Below, one piece after another: positions 6,346 through 15,566 of a stretch of DNA of 64,000 bases. The DNA comes from DATJPY01 sp035506135 (GTDB taxonomy: Bacteria; Myxococcota_A; UBA9160; PR03). A program made the position numbers and the translations under genes. The notes below the pieces were generated by a model that saw only the letters and a list, made by a program, of their open reading frames with translations, searched no databases and had not been told where the DNA came from. Each line of letters begins with the position of its first letter. Positions within the stretch are counted from its first letter, which is position 1. The stretch spans positions 1 to 64,000 of the forward strand of contig DATJPY010000052.1 of assembly GCA_035506135.1 (NCBI GenBank). The letters run 5' to 3'.

Positions 6346-7698
6346 ATGGATGCTGTCTGGCTCGCGCGGCTGCAGTTTTCGCTGACGGTGATGTTCCACT
6401 TCCTCTTTCCGCCGATCTCGATCGGCCTCGGGTTCCTGGTGTTCCTGCTCGAGACGGCCCGCTGGCGAACGGGACGCGACGTCTACCGCCGCGCGTCGGA
6501 CTTCTGGCTGAAGCTCTTCGCGGTCAACTTCGCCGTCGGCGTGGCGAGCGGCATCGTCATGGAGTTCGAGTTCGGGACGAACTGGGCCGGCTACTCGCGG
6601 TTCGTCGGCGACATCTTCGGCGCGCCGCTCGCCGCCGAGGGCGTCTTCGCGTTCTTCCTCGAGTCGGGGTTCCTCGGCCTGCTGCTGCTCGGAAGAAAGC
6701 GCATCTCGTCGTTCGTGCGCTGGTTCGCCTCGGCGATGGTGTCGCTCGGGACGGTCCTCTCGGCCTTCTGGATCCTCGTCGCGAACTCTTGGATGCAGAC
6801 GCCGGCCGGCTACAAGGTCGAAGGCGGCCGCGCGGTGCTGACGGACTTCGTCGCCGCCGTGTTCAACCCGTCCACGCTGCCGCGCTTTGCCCACACGCTC
6901 TCGGCCGCCCTGTGCATGGGCGCGTTCCTGATGGCCGGGATCTGCTCGTGGCTGTTCCTGAAGGGCCGCGGCAGCGACGCCGCGCGCGCGTCGCTCCGCC
7001 TCGCGGTCGTCGCCGCCTTCGCGGGCTGCGCGCTCGTCTTTCTGAGCGGCGACCGCCACGCGCGGCAGGTGGCCCACACGCAGGACGCGAAGTTCGCCGC
7101 GATGGAGGGCATCTACTCGACGCAGAAGGGCGCGCCGCTCATCCTCTTCTCGCTGCCGCCCACGCAGCAGGGACCGCGCCAGGGGCCCGAGATCGTCGTC
7201 ACGAACCTGACCTCCGCGCTCGCGTTCGGCAACTTCCAGGCGCCGATCCGCGGCCTCGAGGAGTTCCCGGTCGACCAGTGGCCGCCGGTCGCCGTGACGT
7301 TCCTCGCGTTCCACAACATGGTCATCGTCGGCAACCTGATGGCCCTCGTCGCGCTCGCGGGGCTCGTCCTGCTCCTCGCCAGGCGCCTCGAGACGGCGCG
7401 CTGGTGGCAGCGCCTCGCGATCGCCTCCGTGCCGCTCCCGATGATCGCGATCCAGCTCGGCTGGACGACGGCGGAGGTGGGCCGGCAGCCCTGGATCGTC
7501 TACGGGCTGATGCGCACGAAGGACGCCGTCTCGAAGGTCGTCGCGGCGCCGGCGATCCTCTTCTCGATCGTTCTCTTCTCGGCCATCTACCTGTGCCTCG
7601 GAGCGCTCTGGCTCTTCCTGCTCGGGCGCGAGATCGCGCACGGACCCGAAACGGAATCGCGGCCCGACGGGGCCGGGGAGGCCCGCCATGTCGCTTGA
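6346..7698 (+). CDS. cydA: cytochrome bd-type quinol oxidase subunit I
   Basis: Membrane subunit of the high-affinity terminal oxidase that oxidises quinol and reduces O2 without proton pumping. 450 residues from ATG 6346. Visible family features are the early histidine (FSLTVMFHFLFPP, H18), the acidic helix (GAPLAAEGVFAFFLES), EEFPVDQWPP, the methionine haem ligand in FHNMVIVGN, and the signature VGRQPWIVYG. The Q-loop is short. cydB overlaps its 3' end by 11 nt. A perfect palindrome lies upstream, suggesting control by a redox or oxygen regulator. Confidence 0.95.
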   Translation: MDAVWLARLQFSLTVMFHFLFPPISIGLGFLVFLLETARWRTGRDVYRRASDFWLKLFAVNFAVGVASGIVMEFEFGTNWAGYSRFVGDIFGAPLAAEGVFAFFLESGFLGLLLLGRKRISSFVRWFASAMVSLGTVLSAFWILVANSWMQTPAGYKVEGGRAVLTDFVAAVFNPSTLPRFAHTLSAALCMGAFLMAGICSWLFLKGRGSDAARASLRLAVVAAFAGCALVFLSGDRHARQVAHTQDAKFAAMEGIYSTQKGAPLILFSLPPTQQGPRQGPEIVVTNLTSALAFGNFQAPIRGLEEFPVDQWPPVAVTFLAFHNMVIVGNLMALVALAGLVLLLARRLETARWWQRLAIASVPLPMIAIQLGWTTAEVGRQPWIVYGLMRTKDAVSKVVAAPAILFSIVLFSAIYLCLGALWLFLLGREIAHGPETESRPDGAGEARHVA

Positions 7699-8701
7699 AG
7701 TCGTGTGGTTCCTGCTCGTCGGCGTCCTGCTCGCGGGGTACGCGATCCTCGACGGCTTCGACCTCGGCGCCGGGATGCTGCACCTCTTCGTCGCCCGGGA
7801 CGACGCCGAGCGCCGCCAGGTCGTCAACGCGATCGGTCCCGTGTGGGACGGCAACGAGGTGTGGCTGCTGACGGGCGGCGGCGCGCTCTTCGCGGCGTTT
7901 CCGAAGGTGTACGCGACGGTGTTCTCCGGGCTGTACCTCGCGCTGATGCTCGTGCTGACGGCGCTCATCCTGCGCGCGGTGAGCCTGGAATTCCGCGGCC
8001 GTCTCGACGCGCCCGGCTGGCGCCGCGCGTGGGACGTCGTCTTCGCGGTCTCCTCGTTTCTGCCGTCCCTGCTCTTCGGCGTCGCCGTCGGCAACGTCGT
8101 TCGCGGGCTGCCGCTCGACGCCGACGGCGAGTTCGCGGGGACGTTTTTCGGGCTGCTCAACCCGTTCGCGCTGCTGGCGGGTCTCTTCTCCGTCGCGATG
8201 TTCCTGACGCAGGGCGCCGCGTGGCTCCAGCTGAAGACGACGGGGCCCGTGCGCGACCGGGCGCTCTCGGCCGGCCGCGCGGCCTGGGCCGCGTGGATCG
8301 CGCTGTGGCTCGCGCTGACGGCTTACTCCCGCCTCGCCGCCCCGCGCGCCTGGGAGGCGCCGCCGGTGCCCGTGTGGCTCGCGCCGCTGCTCTTTCTCGC
8401 CGCCGCCGCGGCGGCCCGCCGGGTCTGGGGACGCGGCGCGCGAAGCTCCGCGTTCGCGTTCTCCTCCGCGGCGGTCGCGATGGCGGTCGCGACACTCGGC
8501 GCTTCGATCTTCCCGAACCTGGTGCCGGCGCTCGGCGATCCGGCCCGCAGCCTCACGGTCTCCAACGCGTCCTCGTCGCCCCTGACGCTGCGCGTGATGC
8601 TGATCGTCGCGCTCGCGGGCATGCCGGTCGTGCTCGGCTACACCGCGTTCATCTACTCGCGCTTTGCGGGCCCCGTCGCCCTCGACGAGCACAGCTACTG
8701 A
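7688..8701 (+). CDS. cydB: cytochrome bd-type quinol oxidase subunit II
   Basis: Second subunit of cytochrome bd oxidase, 337 residues with about nine membrane helices. The N-terminal GYAILDGFDLGAGMLHLFV and GPVWDGNEVWLLTGGGALFAAFP are hallmark CydB motifs. The start at 7688 lies inside the cydA 3' end, so the two are translated together. No small cydX-like ORF is evident after it; the next gene is convergent. Confidence 0.95.
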   Translation: MSLEVVWFLLVGVLLAGYAILDGFDLGAGMLHLFVARDDAERRQVVNAIGPVWDGNEVWLLTGGGALFAAFPKVYATVFSGLYLALMLVLTALILRAVSLEFRGRLDAPGWRRAWDVVFAVSSFLPSLLFGVAVGNVVRGLPLDADGEFAGTFFGLLNPFALLAGLFSVAMFLTQGAAWLQLKTTGPVRDRALSAGRAAWAAWIALWLALTAYSRLAAPRAWEAPPVPVWLAPLLFLAAAAAARRVWGRGARSSAFAFSSAAVAMAVATLGASIFPNLVPALGDPARSLTVSNASSSPLTLRVMLIVALAGMPVVLGYTAFIYSRFAGPVALDEHSY

Positions 8702-8745
8702 GCGGCCGCGCCCCGCAGATCCCGTCGCGAAGCTCCGGCGACGGC

Positions 8746-9054
8746 CTACGAATCCGTCGACGTCTCGTCGACCTCGTCCCTCACCTTGTGGACGAGCGCC
8801 TCGACCGATTTCTCGTCGAGACCCTCGGGGCCGACGCCGCGCTTGACGAAGTCCACCCACTCGCCGTCGACCCGGACCTGCACCGAGAGGAGTCGCGCCC
8901 GGCCGTAAGCGCACACGCGCACGGCGAGGTTCGGCCGCACGTACGTCGCCTGGCGGTTTCCCGATTCGTCCGGCGGCGTGATGTCCTGGGGCGCGTAGCC
9001 CATCTGCCGAAAGGCCGACCCGATCCGGTCGAAAGCGGCTTCCAGGGTCAACAT
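8746..9054 (-). CDS. hypothetical protein (102 aa)
   Basis: Small soluble protein of unknown function, ATG 9054 preceded by GAGG at 7 nt. It contains an alternating hydrophobic segment (LAVRVCAYGRARLLSVQVRV, then DGEWVDF) that looks like two beta strands, and an acidic C-terminal helix (KSVEALVHKVRDEVDE). No signal peptide, membrane helix or recognised domain. It lies alone between cydB (convergent) and a palindromic element. Confidence 0.55.
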   Translation of the reverse strand: MLTLEAAFDRIGSAFRQMGYAPQDITPPDESGNRQATYVRPNLAVRVCAYGRARLLSVQVRVDGEWVDFVKRGVGPEGLDEKSVEALVHKVRDEVDETSTDS

Positions 9055-9112
9055 GGCGGAACCTCGCTCGATGAGCGGGATTCTATTGCAGGCGGATGAG
9101 GACCAATGGAAA

Positions 9113-9205
9113 CGCCCCCCTCACCCCCGCCCTCTCCCCCCGCCGGGGGGAGAGGGAGTAGAGAGCGCCCTCTCCGGCGCGAGAGTCGCGGGTGAGGGGG
9201 GTTAC
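9113..9205. repeat. interspersed palindromic element, family A, long form
   Basis: Outer arms CCCCCCTCACCCCCGC and GCGGGTGAGGGGGG enclose an inner CCCTCTCCCCCC...GGGGGGAGAGGG hairpin. It fills the gap between two minus-strand genes. Confidence 0.8.
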
Positions 9206-11316
9206 CCCCTCCCCCGGAAATCGCTCGACAGCATCAAAAACTGGCCCCTCTCCTCGCGCTCCTCGTGCTCCTCGGCCGCGGCGGCGAGGGCCTCGGCTCC
9301 ACGGTCCTTCCACCACGCTCGCGCCTCCGCCATGGTCCAGGCGGGCGAGACGGCGCACGCCTCGAGCGCCGCGTCGAGCTCCTCCGCCGTCGCCGGGCGC
9401 GCGTTCCGGTCGAAGGACAGGCAGCGGCGCAGCAGCTCCTCGAGCGCGCGCGGCACTTCCTGCGGCCCGGTGCCCGCCATCGCCGCGGGCGGGCCCTGGC
9501 GCTCCAGCTTGAAGACTTCGAGCGCGGTGCGCCCCGGGAAGGGCGCGTGGCCCGTCAGCAGGAAGTAGCCGACCGCGCCGAGGCCGAAGATGTCGGCGCG
9601 CGCGTCGACCTTGCCGGGATCGCTCATCCCTTCGGGCGCCATGTAGAGCGGCGTGCCGAGCAGCGACCCGTCCTGCGACAGCGCCGCGTCGCTCGAACCG
9701 GGCCCGTCGGCGGCGGCGTGCTCGACGTCGCCGATCTCCTTGACGAGCCCGAAGTCGAGGATCTTCAGGAAGTCCGGGATGCCGCCGTAGACGCAGAGCA
9801 TCACGTTCTGCGGCTTGATGTCGCGATGGATCAGCCCCGCGGCGTGCGCTTCGGCGAGCGCGCCGCACGCCTGGCGGAGCAGATGGACGACGCGCCGCGG
9901 CGGCAGCGGCCCGGAGAACGCGACGAGCTGCCCGAGGTTGATGCCGCGCAAAAGCTCCATCGCGTAATAGAAGACGTGGTCGGCCGTCCGGCCGTAGTCG
10001 TAGATCGCGATCGTGCTCGGGTGCGTCAGGCCCGCGGTCAGCTGCACCTCGCGCTCGAAGCGCGCGATCGCCTTCTCGCCCTCGACACCCGGCGCGAGCA
10101 GCTTGACCGCGGTCGGCCGGCGCAGCAGGGCGTGGCGCGCCTCCCAGACCACGCCCATCGCGCCCTTGCCGAGCTTCTTGATGAGGCGGTACGGGCCGAC
10201 CTTCTCGGCCTGCCGGCGCAGGCGCGCGATCGTCCGCAGCGCCGTCACCGTGACGAGGCCGACGAGCGAGGCGAGGATGCCGAAGAGCGCCGCCTCGACC
10301 GCTCCGCGGCGCGACGGCAGGAACGCGCCCGGGAGCGCGAAGACGTCGAGCGTCCAGCGCCGTCCGGCGAAGAGCACGACGAACGAGAGCTCGAAGGCGT
10401 CGCGCCGCGTCAGGCTCGCCGCGTCCGTCGGCCGCTCGGCGAGCGCCGGGGTTCCGGGCGCCTCGAGGTCGCGCAGCCGGAGTCCCAGCCCCGCCGCGTC
10501 CGCCTGCGAGGCGGCCTTGTCCACGACCGGCGCCACGCGGAAGATCGCGGTCGCAAAGCCGCGCAGCTTCTCCAGGCGCTTCCCGGCCGAGCCGGGATCG
10601 CCGTCGCGGTAGACGGGCGCGTACACCGCCACGACCGGCCAGGTCCTGCGGCCTTCTTCCTCGAGGAGCACGAAGGGCGCCGAGGCGTAGAGGTCGCCGA
10701 TGTCGCACGCCTTGACCGCCGCCGACCAGCGCGTCGCCTCGGACGCGATGTCGAAGCCGAGCGCCAGGTTCGAGGGCGGCTCCATGTAGTGAACGGGCAC
10801 GTAGAAAGGCCGGCGGCCGGCCGTCACGTGCTTGCCGTCGCTGCCCTTCTCCCAGAATCCCGAGTCGGTCAGGTGCGCCTTCTTCGCGTCCGTCTCGTAG
10901 GCCGCGCGGTCGGCGTCCTTCACGTACGGCAGCCATTCGAAGGCGTAGACCTCGCGGCTGCGCGCGAGCATGGGATACGCGAGCAGCCGGAACCAGTCGC
11001 GCGTCACGGGCCGGTCCGACGCCTCCATGAAGCTCTGCAGCGTGTAGAGGTTCTCGAGCGAGGACGACAGCCGCTCGCTGACGCGCGCCTGCACGTCCTT
11101 GGCCTTCTGGGCAAACGCCAGGTGCACCGCCGCGCGGCCGCGCGCGAAGACGTACGCGCCGAGCCCGAGCGACAGCGCGACGAAGACGGCGGCGATGAGC
11201 AGGTCCGTCGCCCGCAGCGACGAGCGCCACAGGAAAAACGCCGAGCGCAGGCGCCGGATGGTGAACCGGCTCGTCTCGGTGGGCCCGCTGATGCCCGTGC
11301 CGCCGCTGGTGATCAC
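9202..11316 (-). CDS. membrane Ser/Thr protein kinase with N-terminal CHASE sensor domain
   Basis: Predicted transmembrane receptor kinase of 704 residues; GTG start. Membrane helix 1 is at about 37-58; an extracytoplasmic CHASE-type domain at about 80-290 has the family pattern (VYAFEWLPYV, RRPFYVPVHYMEPP, VVAVYAPVY); helix 2 is at about 341-362; a Hanks-type kinase at about 374-640 has LGKGAMG, K405, HRDIKPQN (D499), DFG (D521) and GTPLYMAPE. All catalytic residues are present. CHASE domains normally sit on histidine kinases or cyclases; here the sensor is N-terminal and the kinase C-terminal, the reverse of PknB-type receptors. The ligand is unknown. Confidence 0.88.
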   Translation of the reverse strand: MITSGGTGISGPTETSRFTIRRLRSAFFLWRSSLRATDLLIAAVFVALSLGLGAYVFARGRAAVHLAFAQKAKDVQARVSERLSSSLENLYTLQSFMEASDRPVTRDWFRLLAYPMLARSREVYAFEWLPYVKDADRAAYETDAKKAHLTDSGFWEKGSDGKHVTAGRRPFYVPVHYMEPPSNLALGFDIASEATRWSAAVKACDIGDLYASAPFVLLEEEGRRTWPVVAVYAPVYRDGDPGSAGKRLEKLRGFATAIFRVAPVVDKAASQADAAGLGLRLRDLEAPGTPALAERPTDAASLTRRDAFELSFVVLFAGRRWTLDVFALPGAFLPSRRGAVEAALFGILASLVGLVTVTALRTIARLRRQAEKVGPYRLIKKLGKGAMGVVWEARHALLRRPTAVKLLAPGVEGEKAIARFEREVQLTAGLTHPSTIAIYDYGRTADHVFYYAMELLRGINLGQLVAFSGPLPPRRVVHLLRQACGALAEAHAAGLIHRDIKPQNVMLCVYGGIPDFLKILDFGLVKEIGDVEHAAADGPGSSDAALSQDGSLLGTPLYMAPEGMSDPGKVDARADIFGLGAVGYFLLTGHAPFPGRTALEVFKLERQGPPAAMAGTGPQEVPRALEELLRRCLSFDRNARPATAEELDAALEACAVSPAWTMAEARAWWKDRGAEALAAAAEEHEEREERGQFLMLSSDFRGRG

Positions 11317-11395
11317 GGTTGTCCTGCGGAGCTTAGTCCGATTCCCGGCGGCGGCTCCCCGGGACGACGGCGGCCTTTGGCGGCCGGTCGAATCC

Positions 11396-13105
11396 TCAGG
11401 CCGCGATCGGCCGCCCCGCCCGCTCCCGCAGCAGCGCCGCCCCGACCAGGGCCGCGGCGACCCCTATATAGAGGAAGGCGTACACCGGCTCGGGACGCGC
11501 CGACAGGGCCGAGGTGAAGTCGGCCGGCGCCAGGTTCGACAGGCCCATGTACCAGACGACGAGGTAGAGGCCCGTGAACAGCTTGCCGCCCGAAGTCAGC
11601 GAGCCCATGCCGACGGAGATGGCGGCGATCGCGCCGAGTCCGCCCACGCACGCCAGGCCCCGCGCGGGCGAGACGAGGAAGCCTCGCACCGCCAGCGGCG
11701 CGCCGAGCGCCAGGACCACGAGCCCGACGGCCGCCGTCTTCCAGAGCACCGGCGACCGCGGCACGGCCGGCTGGGAGAAGACGAGCGCGCCCGTCCCGGC
11801 GAGCTTCTCGCGCGCGGCCGCCTCGGAGATGACGGGCACGAGCAGCATCAGGAACGCGGCCTGGGAGAAATTGCCGGGCGTCAGCCCCGCGAGCATCGCG
11901 GCGACCGCGAGCGGCCACTTCACGATCGAGGCGCTCTCCCAGACCAGGCGCGCCTCGGCCAGGATCGCCGCGCGCGCCGACGGGCGCACCGTCACGGGCG
12001 ACAACGAGGCGCCGGAGCGGGCCGGAACCGACGCCGCTCCCGCCCGGGCCGCGGCCGCCTCGCGCCGCGCCTCCAGGCGCCGCCAGAGCCCCGCGATGGA
12101 GCCGGGCCGCCGGGCCCGCCGCCGTCCGCGCGCCGGGTCGAACCGGTCGAAGAGCAGGATCGCCGGCAGCAGCGGCAGCAGCGCAAGGAGGAAGTTGACG
12201 CCGCGCATCCCGACGAGGCCCCACGTCAGCGGGACGCCCTTCCACGGGACGCGCTCGATCGGCTTGTCGCGGTGAATGTGGCCGGACGAGACGCCGGTCG
12301 CGTTCGCGGGCACCGTCTGCCGCACGAGCCACTCGTCCGTCGCCACGCCCGCCGGGTCGTACACCGGCCGCGACATGGTCCCCGACTTGACCGCCTGGTC
12401 CACGTCGATGCCCGCGAGGTCCATCGGCAGCTTCACGAGCCCGAACAGAAACACGAAGAACCACACGACGAGGCCGCCGCGCCCGCGCAGCCCGGGCGTC
12501 ACGTCGAAGAGGACCGCGAGCGAGGCGCAGGCCGCGATCGCGGGGAGCGTCAGCAGCAGGTACGGCGCGGCGAACGAGACCGGCGTGAACCGCCCCGCCC
12601 CGTACCAGACGAACGCCGTCAGCCCGGCGCCGAGCGCGAGGACGTCCAGGACGAGCAGGTACGCGAAGTGCGCGGCGAACTTGCCGCCGAGGTACGCCGA
12701 CTTCGAGAGCGGCGTCGCGGCGAGGATCGCGCCGATGCCGCGTTCGCGGTCCCGCCGCACGGACCCGGCGACGAGGTAGAAGCCGCTCATGGCGAGGATC
12801 ACTCCCGAGAGCACCGCCAGCGCGAAGCCGACGTAGGCCGCGCTGTAGAGCGGGGCCTGCACGCGGCCGTCGGGCAGGTCCCACGTGAGCGAAGCCGTGT
12901 TCCCGCTCGGATCGGGAATCCAGAAGAACGCCGCCGCGAAGAACGCGACGAGCGCGATCGGCGTCGCCGCCGAGCGCATCCGCATCCGGATCTCGGCCGA
13001 GACCTGCGTCGCGGCGCAGAACGCCGCGTCGCGAAGTGCCGCGCCGGGCGCCCGCACCGGCGCGCGGCGCGGAGGCGCCAGGGGCGCGAGCGCCGAAGCG
13101 CTCAC
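11396..13105 (-). CDS. ABC-2 type transporter permease
   Basis: Integral membrane partner of the adjacent ATPase, 569 residues. The N-terminal half has six or so helices with RERGIGAILAATPLSKSAYL, the coupling-helix segment of ABC-2 permeases. A basic cytoplasmic linker (about 330-385) leads to a second hydrophobic half, so it may be two fused permease units. It starts 4 nt inside the ATPase gene. The cargo is unknown; large ABC-2 pairs of this type are common in Acidobacteria and Myxobacteria. The Nitrous-oxide (NosY)-like family is an alternative. Confidence 0.82.
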   Translation of the reverse strand: MSASALAPLAPPRRAPVRAPGAALRDAAFCAATQVSAEIRMRMRSAATPIALVAFFAAAFFWIPDPSGNTASLTWDLPDGRVQAPLYSAAYVGFALAVLSGVILAMSGFYLVAGSVRRDRERGIGAILAATPLSKSAYLGGKFAAHFAYLLVLDVLALGAGLTAFVWYGAGRFTPVSFAAPYLLLTLPAIAACASLAVLFDVTPGLRGRGGLVVWFFVFLFGLVKLPMDLAGIDVDQAVKSGTMSRPVYDPAGVATDEWLVRQTVPANATGVSSGHIHRDKPIERVPWKGVPLTWGLVGMRGVNFLLALLPLLPAILLFDRFDPARGRRRARRPGSIAGLWRRLEARREAAAARAGAASVPARSGASLSPVTVRPSARAAILAEARLVWESASIVKWPLAVAAMLAGLTPGNFSQAAFLMLLVPVISEAAAREKLAGTGALVFSQPAVPRSPVLWKTAAVGLVVLALGAPLAVRGFLVSPARGLACVGGLGAIAAISVGMGSLTSGGKLFTGLYLVVWYMGLSNLAPADFTSALSARPEPVYAFLYIGVAAALVGAALLRERAGRPIAA

Positions 13106-13980
13106 GCGGCCTCCAGGTTCGTCAGCAGGTACGCGTCCTCGAGGTCCGGCTCGACCGCGGTCGAGCCCGGAAGCGCGGCGCCGCTGCCGCCTCCGTTGGC
13201 CACGTAGCGCACGTGCACGCCGTCGGCGCGGCGAATCAGGTTCGAGACGTGCACGGTGCGCTGCGCCTCGGCGAGGCGGTCGGAGGAGATGACCGCGCGG
13301 AACACGCGGCCCGCCGCGCGCGCCAGCAGCGACTCCGGCGTCGCGTGCGCGACCAGACGCCCCTGGCGCATCACCGCGATCTCGGTCGCGACGGCTTCGA
13401 CGTCGGAGACGATGTGCGTCGAGAGCACCACCACGCGCTTCTGCGCGATCTCGGCAAGGAGGTTGCGGAAGCGGACGCGCTCTTCCGGGTCGAGGCCGAC
13501 GGTCGGCTCGTCGACGATGACGAGCTTCGGATCGCCGAGCAGCGCCTGGGCGATCCCGACGCGCTGCCGCATGCCGCCCGAATAGCCGCCGAGCCGGCGG
13601 TTCGCGGCCCCGTGCAGGTTGACGAGCTCGAGGAGCTCGCGCACGCGGCGGTCGAGGTCGGCGCCGGAGAGGCCTTTCAGGCGCCCGAGGTAGAGCAGGA
13701 ACTCGCGGGCGGTCAGGCGCTCGTAGACGCCGAAGTCCTGCGGGAGGTAGCCGAGCTCCCGCCGCAGCGGCAGCGGGTCCGCGACGGCGTCCCGGCCCGA
13801 CCAGAGGAAAGTCCCCGAGGTCGGCTTCGTGACGGTGGCGAGGATCGACAGGAGAGTGGTCTTCCCGGCGCCGTTGGGTCCGAGCAGCCCGAGCACCCCC
13901 TCCCGGACCTCGAGCGAAAAGTCGGCAAGCCCCACCGTGCCGCCCGGATACCGCTTTCCCAGGGACTGGATCGAGAGCAT
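13102..13980 (-). CDS. ABC transporter ATP-binding protein
   Basis: 292-residue ATPase with Walker A GPNGAGKTT, Q-loop YLPQDFGVY, signature YSGGMRQRVG, Walker B LVIVDEPTVGLDP and switch His in STHIV. The DrrA/CcmA-like sequence and C-terminal extension (about 210-292) are typical of ABC-2 exporters. The stop overlaps the permease start by 4 nt. It is transcribed divergently from the MacAB-like operon across about 250 bp containing only a palindromic element. Confidence 0.93.
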   Translation of the reverse strand: MLSIQSLGKRYPGGTVGLADFSLEVREGVLGLLGPNGAGKTTLLSILATVTKPTSGTFLWSGRDAVADPLPLRRELGYLPQDFGVYERLTAREFLLYLGRLKGLSGADLDRRVRELLELVNLHGAANRRLGGYSGGMRQRVGIAQALLGDPKLVIVDEPTVGLDPEERVRFRNLLAEIAQKRVVVLSTHIVSDVEAVATEIAVMRQGRLVAHATPESLLARAAGRVFRAVISSDRLAEAQRTVHVSNLIRRADGVHVRYVANGGGSGAALPGSTAVEPDLEDAYLLTNLEAA

Positions 13981-14056
13981 GGCGTGTTTCCCCTCTGGCC
14001 GAACGTTACGGAAGAAGGAGGCGAGGAGTTCCCGATGAGCGATTGGCGTCTCGCAG

Positions 14057-14145
14057 CCCCCCTCACCCTCCCCCCTCAGGGGGGAAGAGGGAAATCGGCA
14101 AATCCCCTCTCCCCCTCCGGGGCAGAGGGCAAGGGTGAGGGGGGA
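14057..14145. repeat. interspersed palindromic element, family A, long form
   Basis: Arms CCCCCCTCACCCT and AGGGTGAGGGGGG, with inner C-rich and G-rich hairpins. It lies in the divergent gap between the ABC-2 ATPase and the MFP adaptor; the rest of the gap (13981-14230) shows nothing else recognisable. Confidence 0.8.
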
Positions 14146-14230
14146 GGTCCCCGGTCTTCGAACATTCCTCCCGGCGATTGCGTATAAACGTCACGTGGCC
14201 CGAGTTTTCTCTGCATTGGGGGGGTTTCTC

Positions 14231-15451
14231 GTGAAGAAGAAGAAGTGGATCGGCATCCTGGTGGTGCTCCTCGCGCTCGGCGGGGTCGCCTTCATGAAGG
14301 CCAAGAGCAAGGACAAAAACGATCCCAAGGCCGAAAACACCCCGTTCCGGCTGGGGAAGGTCCAGGCCGAAGACCTCCAGGTCTCGGTCCGCGAAGTCGG
14401 CGTCGTCGACCCGGTCACGAAAGTGGACGTCAAGTCGGCCGTCTCGGGCCGCGTGCTGACCCTCAAGGTCCGCGAGGGCGCCGTCGTCAAGCAGGGCGAC
14501 GTGCTCGCCGAGATCGAGCCGGACGTCAACCAGGCGCAGTCGCTCTCCGACGTCCAGGCGAGCGTCAAGGACACGGAGCTGAAGCTCCAGGACGCCGACC
14601 GCGACTTCACGATGCAGAAGGCGCTCTTCGAGCAGGGGCTCATCGGCCGCGACGCCTATCGCGCCTCCGAGATCCGGCGCGACCAGGCGCGGGAGAACCT
14701 GCGGGCCGCGCAGATGCGCTACCAGATCGTCGAGGACCGCGGCATCCCGATCTCCGGCAACGCGTCGTCGCAGAACGCTCGCGTCACGGCCCCGATGAGC
14801 GGCGTCGTGATCAAGAAGGGCGTCGAGCTCGGCGAGACCGTCACGTCGGGCGTCTCCTCGTTCAACGCCGGCACCGTGCTCTTCACCGTGGCGGACCTGA
14901 AGTCGCTCATCATCCGCGTCAACTTGAACGAGGTCGACATCGCCAAGGTCCACGTCGGCCAGCCGGTGCGCGTCACGCTCGACGCGTACCCGCAGAAGAT
15001 CTTCACCGGCAAGGTCACCTTCGTCGCGCCGTCGGCCGAACTCGTCGAGAAGATCAAGGTCTTCAAGATCGAGGTCACGCTCGACGAGCTGGAAGAGGCG
15101 TTCAAGACCGGCATGAGCGCCAACGTCGAGATCCTCGGCGAGAAGCGCGACAAGGCCGTCTCGATCCCGCTCGAGGCGCTGCAGAAGCGCGACGGGAAGA
15201 CGGTCGCGTACCGCCTGAAGGCGAACCTCGACCCGAAGAAGCTCGCCGAGGCCAAGGACGGGCTCTCCGGCCGCAACAAGTTCATCTGGCTGTCGGACCA
15301 CTGGAAGGACTACTTCGACCCCGTCCCGGTCCAGGCCGGCATCGCGACCCTCGAGCGCGTCGAGATCACGTCGGGGCTGAAGTCGGGCGAACAGGTCTCG
15401 CTCGAGGACCCGACCAAGAAGCGCGTCGAGAAGGACGACGAGGACAATTAG
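14231..15451 (+). CDS. periplasmic adaptor subunit (HlyD/MacA family)
   Basis: Membrane-fusion protein that would bridge the inner-membrane ABC permeases to an outer-membrane channel. 406 residues from GTG 14231, chosen because GGGGGG lies 6 nt upstream and a KKKKW-initiated membrane anchor follows. It then has a lipoyl-like segment (SGRVLTLKVREGAVVKQGD), a coiled-coil hairpin (about 100-175), the second lipoyl half (VTAPMSGVVIKKGVELGE) and a beta-barrel domain. It is first in an operon with one ATPase and two FtsX-type permeases; no TolC-like gene is present. Confidence 0.88.
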   Translation: MKKKKWIGILVVLLALGGVAFMKAKSKDKNDPKAENTPFRLGKVQAEDLQVSVREVGVVDPVTKVDVKSAVSGRVLTLKVREGAVVKQGDVLAEIEPDVNQAQSLSDVQASVKDTELKLQDADRDFTMQKALFEQGLIGRDAYRASEIRRDQARENLRAAQMRYQIVEDRGIPISGNASSQNARVTAPMSGVVIKKGVELGETVTSGVSSFNAGTVLFTVADLKSLIIRVNLNEVDIAKVHVGQPVRVTLDAYPQKIFTGKVTFVAPSAELVEKIKVFKIEVTLDELEEAFKTGMSANVEILGEKRDKAVSIPLEALQKRDGKTVAYRLKANLDPKKLAEAKDGLSGRNKFIWLSDHWKDYFDPVPVQAGIATLERVEITSGLKSGEQVSLEDPTKKRVEKDDEDN

Positions 15452-15490
15452 GCGCGGGCCAGTCCGTTGCTGAAGTCGGAAATGAGTCTC

Positions 15491-15556
15491 GTGGGAGAGG
15501 AGGCGTTAGCAACTTCCCCTCTCATTTCCACGGTCCGCGAAGCGGACCGCTAGAGG
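15491..15556. repeat. compound two-hairpin element upstream of the MacB-like ATPase (copy 1)
   Basis: A GGAGAGG...CCTCTC stem, then a perfect hairpin CGGTCCGC-GAA-GCGGACCG (15531-15549) and AGAGGTCC. A second copy, nearly identical over the last 40 bp, precedes the next gene (16303-16365). The AGAGG at its edge could serve as the ribosome-binding site. Confidence 0.75.
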
Positions 15557-15566
15557 TCCGAGTCCC

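Noticed and set aside
14195..14230. Earlier GTG start for the periplasmic adaptor
   Set aside because: No ribosome-binding site precedes GTG 14195, while GTG 14231 has GGGGGG at 6 nt and begins with the basic residues of the membrane anchor.
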